Assembly (NCBI RefSeq): GCF_934330165.1
Contig: NZ_CAKRGI010000037.1
Location: forward strand, 1 to 16,762
Direction of reading: 5' to 3'
DNA from: an uncultured Mediterraneibacter sp.
Lineage (GTDB): Bacteria; Bacillota; Clostridia; Lachnospirales; Lachnospiraceae
Length of the DNA: 16,762 nucleotides
In this document: one piece after another, positions 16,601-16,762 of the stretch
Layout of the letters: every line of letters starts with the position of its first letter
Position numbering within the stretch: position 1 is the stretch's first letter
Made by a program: the position numbers and the translations under genes
The notes under the pieces: model-generated
Seen by the model: only the letters and a program-made list of their open reading frames with translations
What the model was told of the DNA's origin: nothing
The model's database searches: none

Positions 16601-16762
16601 TTTTCAATGAGCCTTTTGTCTTTTCCATGAAAGTATCAAATGTATGTCCTGTACTATGTAACAGCAGATTACTCACAGACAAAATAGACAGGTTTTGGTC
16701 ATAATATCCTGTCATTATACCTACCCCGCCATTATTTTCCAGTGTTTTCTGTACGGCCTGTG
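13623..16762 (-). CDS. Multi-PAS hybrid sensor histidine kinase with two receiver domains (5' end outside window)
   Basis: At least 1045 codons, with no membrane segment or signal peptide in the visible part. Numbered from the Met at 16715: PAS-like domains at about 1-100, 107-225, 240-360 and 375-495, linked by coiled-coil pieces (DITEAKVESA; DVTQEKKAEI); HisKA with phospho-accepting His530 in FLSNMSHDIRTPMNAIVG; HATPase_c with N box NLMSNAIKYT, G1 EDNGIGM, F box FDPFSRAD and G2 QGTGLGMA (about 640-750); REC1 with Asp820 in ILDWKMPDMDG and Lys871; REC2 with Asp962 in FMDIQMPVMNG and Lys1015. No Hpt domain is present, so a separate phosphotransfer protein may be needed. The ATG at 16715 is not accepted as the start: the frame stays open to the edge and reads VQKTLENNGGVGI straight into the first PAS, as expected for a gene continuing upstream. 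It is followed by the truncated binding-protein gene. Signal and output unknown. Confidence 0.93.
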   Translation of the reverse strand, partial: QAVQKTLENNGGVGIMTGYYDQNLSILSVSNLLLHSTGHTFDTFMEKTKGSLKNFFYDEEDILDRNRFLQLRGAGEAQILTADGTVNNVRLYKEDATDEAGRQIWVMSVQVNWDHVNLTLLNEAICSGFWYFDCDENSEIVNANWSHEFRKMLGYHDTLDFPNKLESWSDLLHPQDKERVMAQLQAAIADKTNQIKYQVEYRMRMKDNQYQWFRASAEVIRRLDGSASRIAGNFINIDAEKKETMQAQKSAAFHRAFTKADLCEYYVNLEANTFDTFKVEPSLMTVFEQSHTWDELIRHFVDSYVVETDKKAVSAFYNRSYIAEKLKGLETELALECRIILNGEERWVRNVIIRGEIADSEYAMIFLRDITEAKVESARHLQMAADNASMEQLIQSIVHLVDRFVVCDLENDRYEFYNLNGQMIYKPLGFYHDFQMQVLEKYKTLEPLEAMDILTAPENIRKNLKSENDIYKFEYCSLNEKTYKIASYIPLEWENGKLIKVLLASMDVTQEKKAEIESRQALKEAYQSAENANRAKTEFLSNMSHDIRTPMNAIVGLTAIAGANIESQDRVIECLSKITESSRHLLGLINEVLDMARIESGKMTLAQEDFNLPDLVDNLITLTKPVLDEHKHNFDIRINHIEHEDVCGDSLRIQQVFVNLMSNAIKYTPDGGNIIFSIEEKPNGFSELGCYEFTIEDNGIGMSSEFQKIMFDPFSRADDHRTTKVQGTGLGMAITRNIVNLMNGNIKVESTLHKGTKIIVTIYLELQEKEKEQDRNLMNLPVLVVDDDKTCCESTVATLKEIGITGEWVLSGREAVERCYARHELKNDYFAVILDWKMPDMDGIETARQIRKRIGKETTIIVLTSYEFSEIEEEAKAAGVDAFIAKPLFRSRLTATLRQFTSGRKEKTARNYLEELSEADYTGKRILLVEDNELNREIAVEILQMTGAEVETAENGKIAVEKVEASPKGLYDLIFMDIQMPVMNGYEATAAIRSLPGKQGKLPIVAMTANAFAEDVQLAKNTGMNGHIAKPLDMNKLNDVLESWL

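Noticed and set aside
16715..16762. ATG at 16715 as the true start of the kinase
   Set aside because: The frame is open to the window edge and the preceding residues continue a PAS-like strand, so the gene is partial here.
1..16762. CRISPR arrays, tRNA or rRNA genes, insertion sequences
   Set aside because: No regularly spaced repeats, no cloverleaf or rRNA core sequence, and no transposase-like frame were seen on either strand.

Overview
The window reads as chromosomal DNA of a low-to-moderate GC, Gram-positive gut anaerobe, most likely Lachnospiraceae (Blautia / Mediterraneibacter / Dorea-like). This is judged from strong AGGAGG-type ribosome binding sites, a LeuT-type sodium symporter, tandem YhgE/Pip proteins, pdxST with a MocR-type regulator, and a multi-PAS hybrid histidine kinase beside a substrate-binding lipoprotein. 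No database search was possible, so genus is inference.

Layout. 1-385 has no gene but holds an unusually extensive nested inverted-repeat system (91-356), best explained as an unidentified structured RNA on the + strand. 386-2355 (-) is a two-gene unit, a TetR-family regulator followed 2 nt later by a sodium:amino-acid symporter. The 243-nt gap at 2356-2598 carries a sigma-A-like promoter and two palindromes that could be operators. 2599-7323 (+) encodes two tandem YhgE/Pip membrane proteins. A hairpin terminator at 7391-7430 separates them from a convergent - strand unit. That unit, in transcription order, is a MocR/PdxR regulator (9901-11361), a compact GH2 glycosidase (8074-9885) and a GNAT acetyltransferase (7448-8005). 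Divergent from the regulator is pdxS-pdxT (11510-12974, +), the deoxyxylulose-5-phosphate-independent pyridoxal phosphate synthase, closed by a strong terminator at 13041-13090. The right end (-) is a large soluble multi-PAS hybrid histidine kinase that runs off the window, followed by a substrate-binding lipoprotein gene that loses recognisable homology within a few bases of the pdxT terminator and is probably a remnant.

How they work together. The pdxR/pdxST divergon is a standard vitamin B6 control module. The GH2 and GNAT genes trailing pdxR have no obvious link to B6. The TetR gene probably controls its own operon, the divergent YhgE pair, or both. The kinase and lipoprotein remnant suggest a degraded nutrient-sensing locus. 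The most novel-looking items are the rod-like RNA candidate at the left edge, the lipoprotein/terminator junction, and a hairpin that would bury the ribosome binding site between kinase and lipoprotein.
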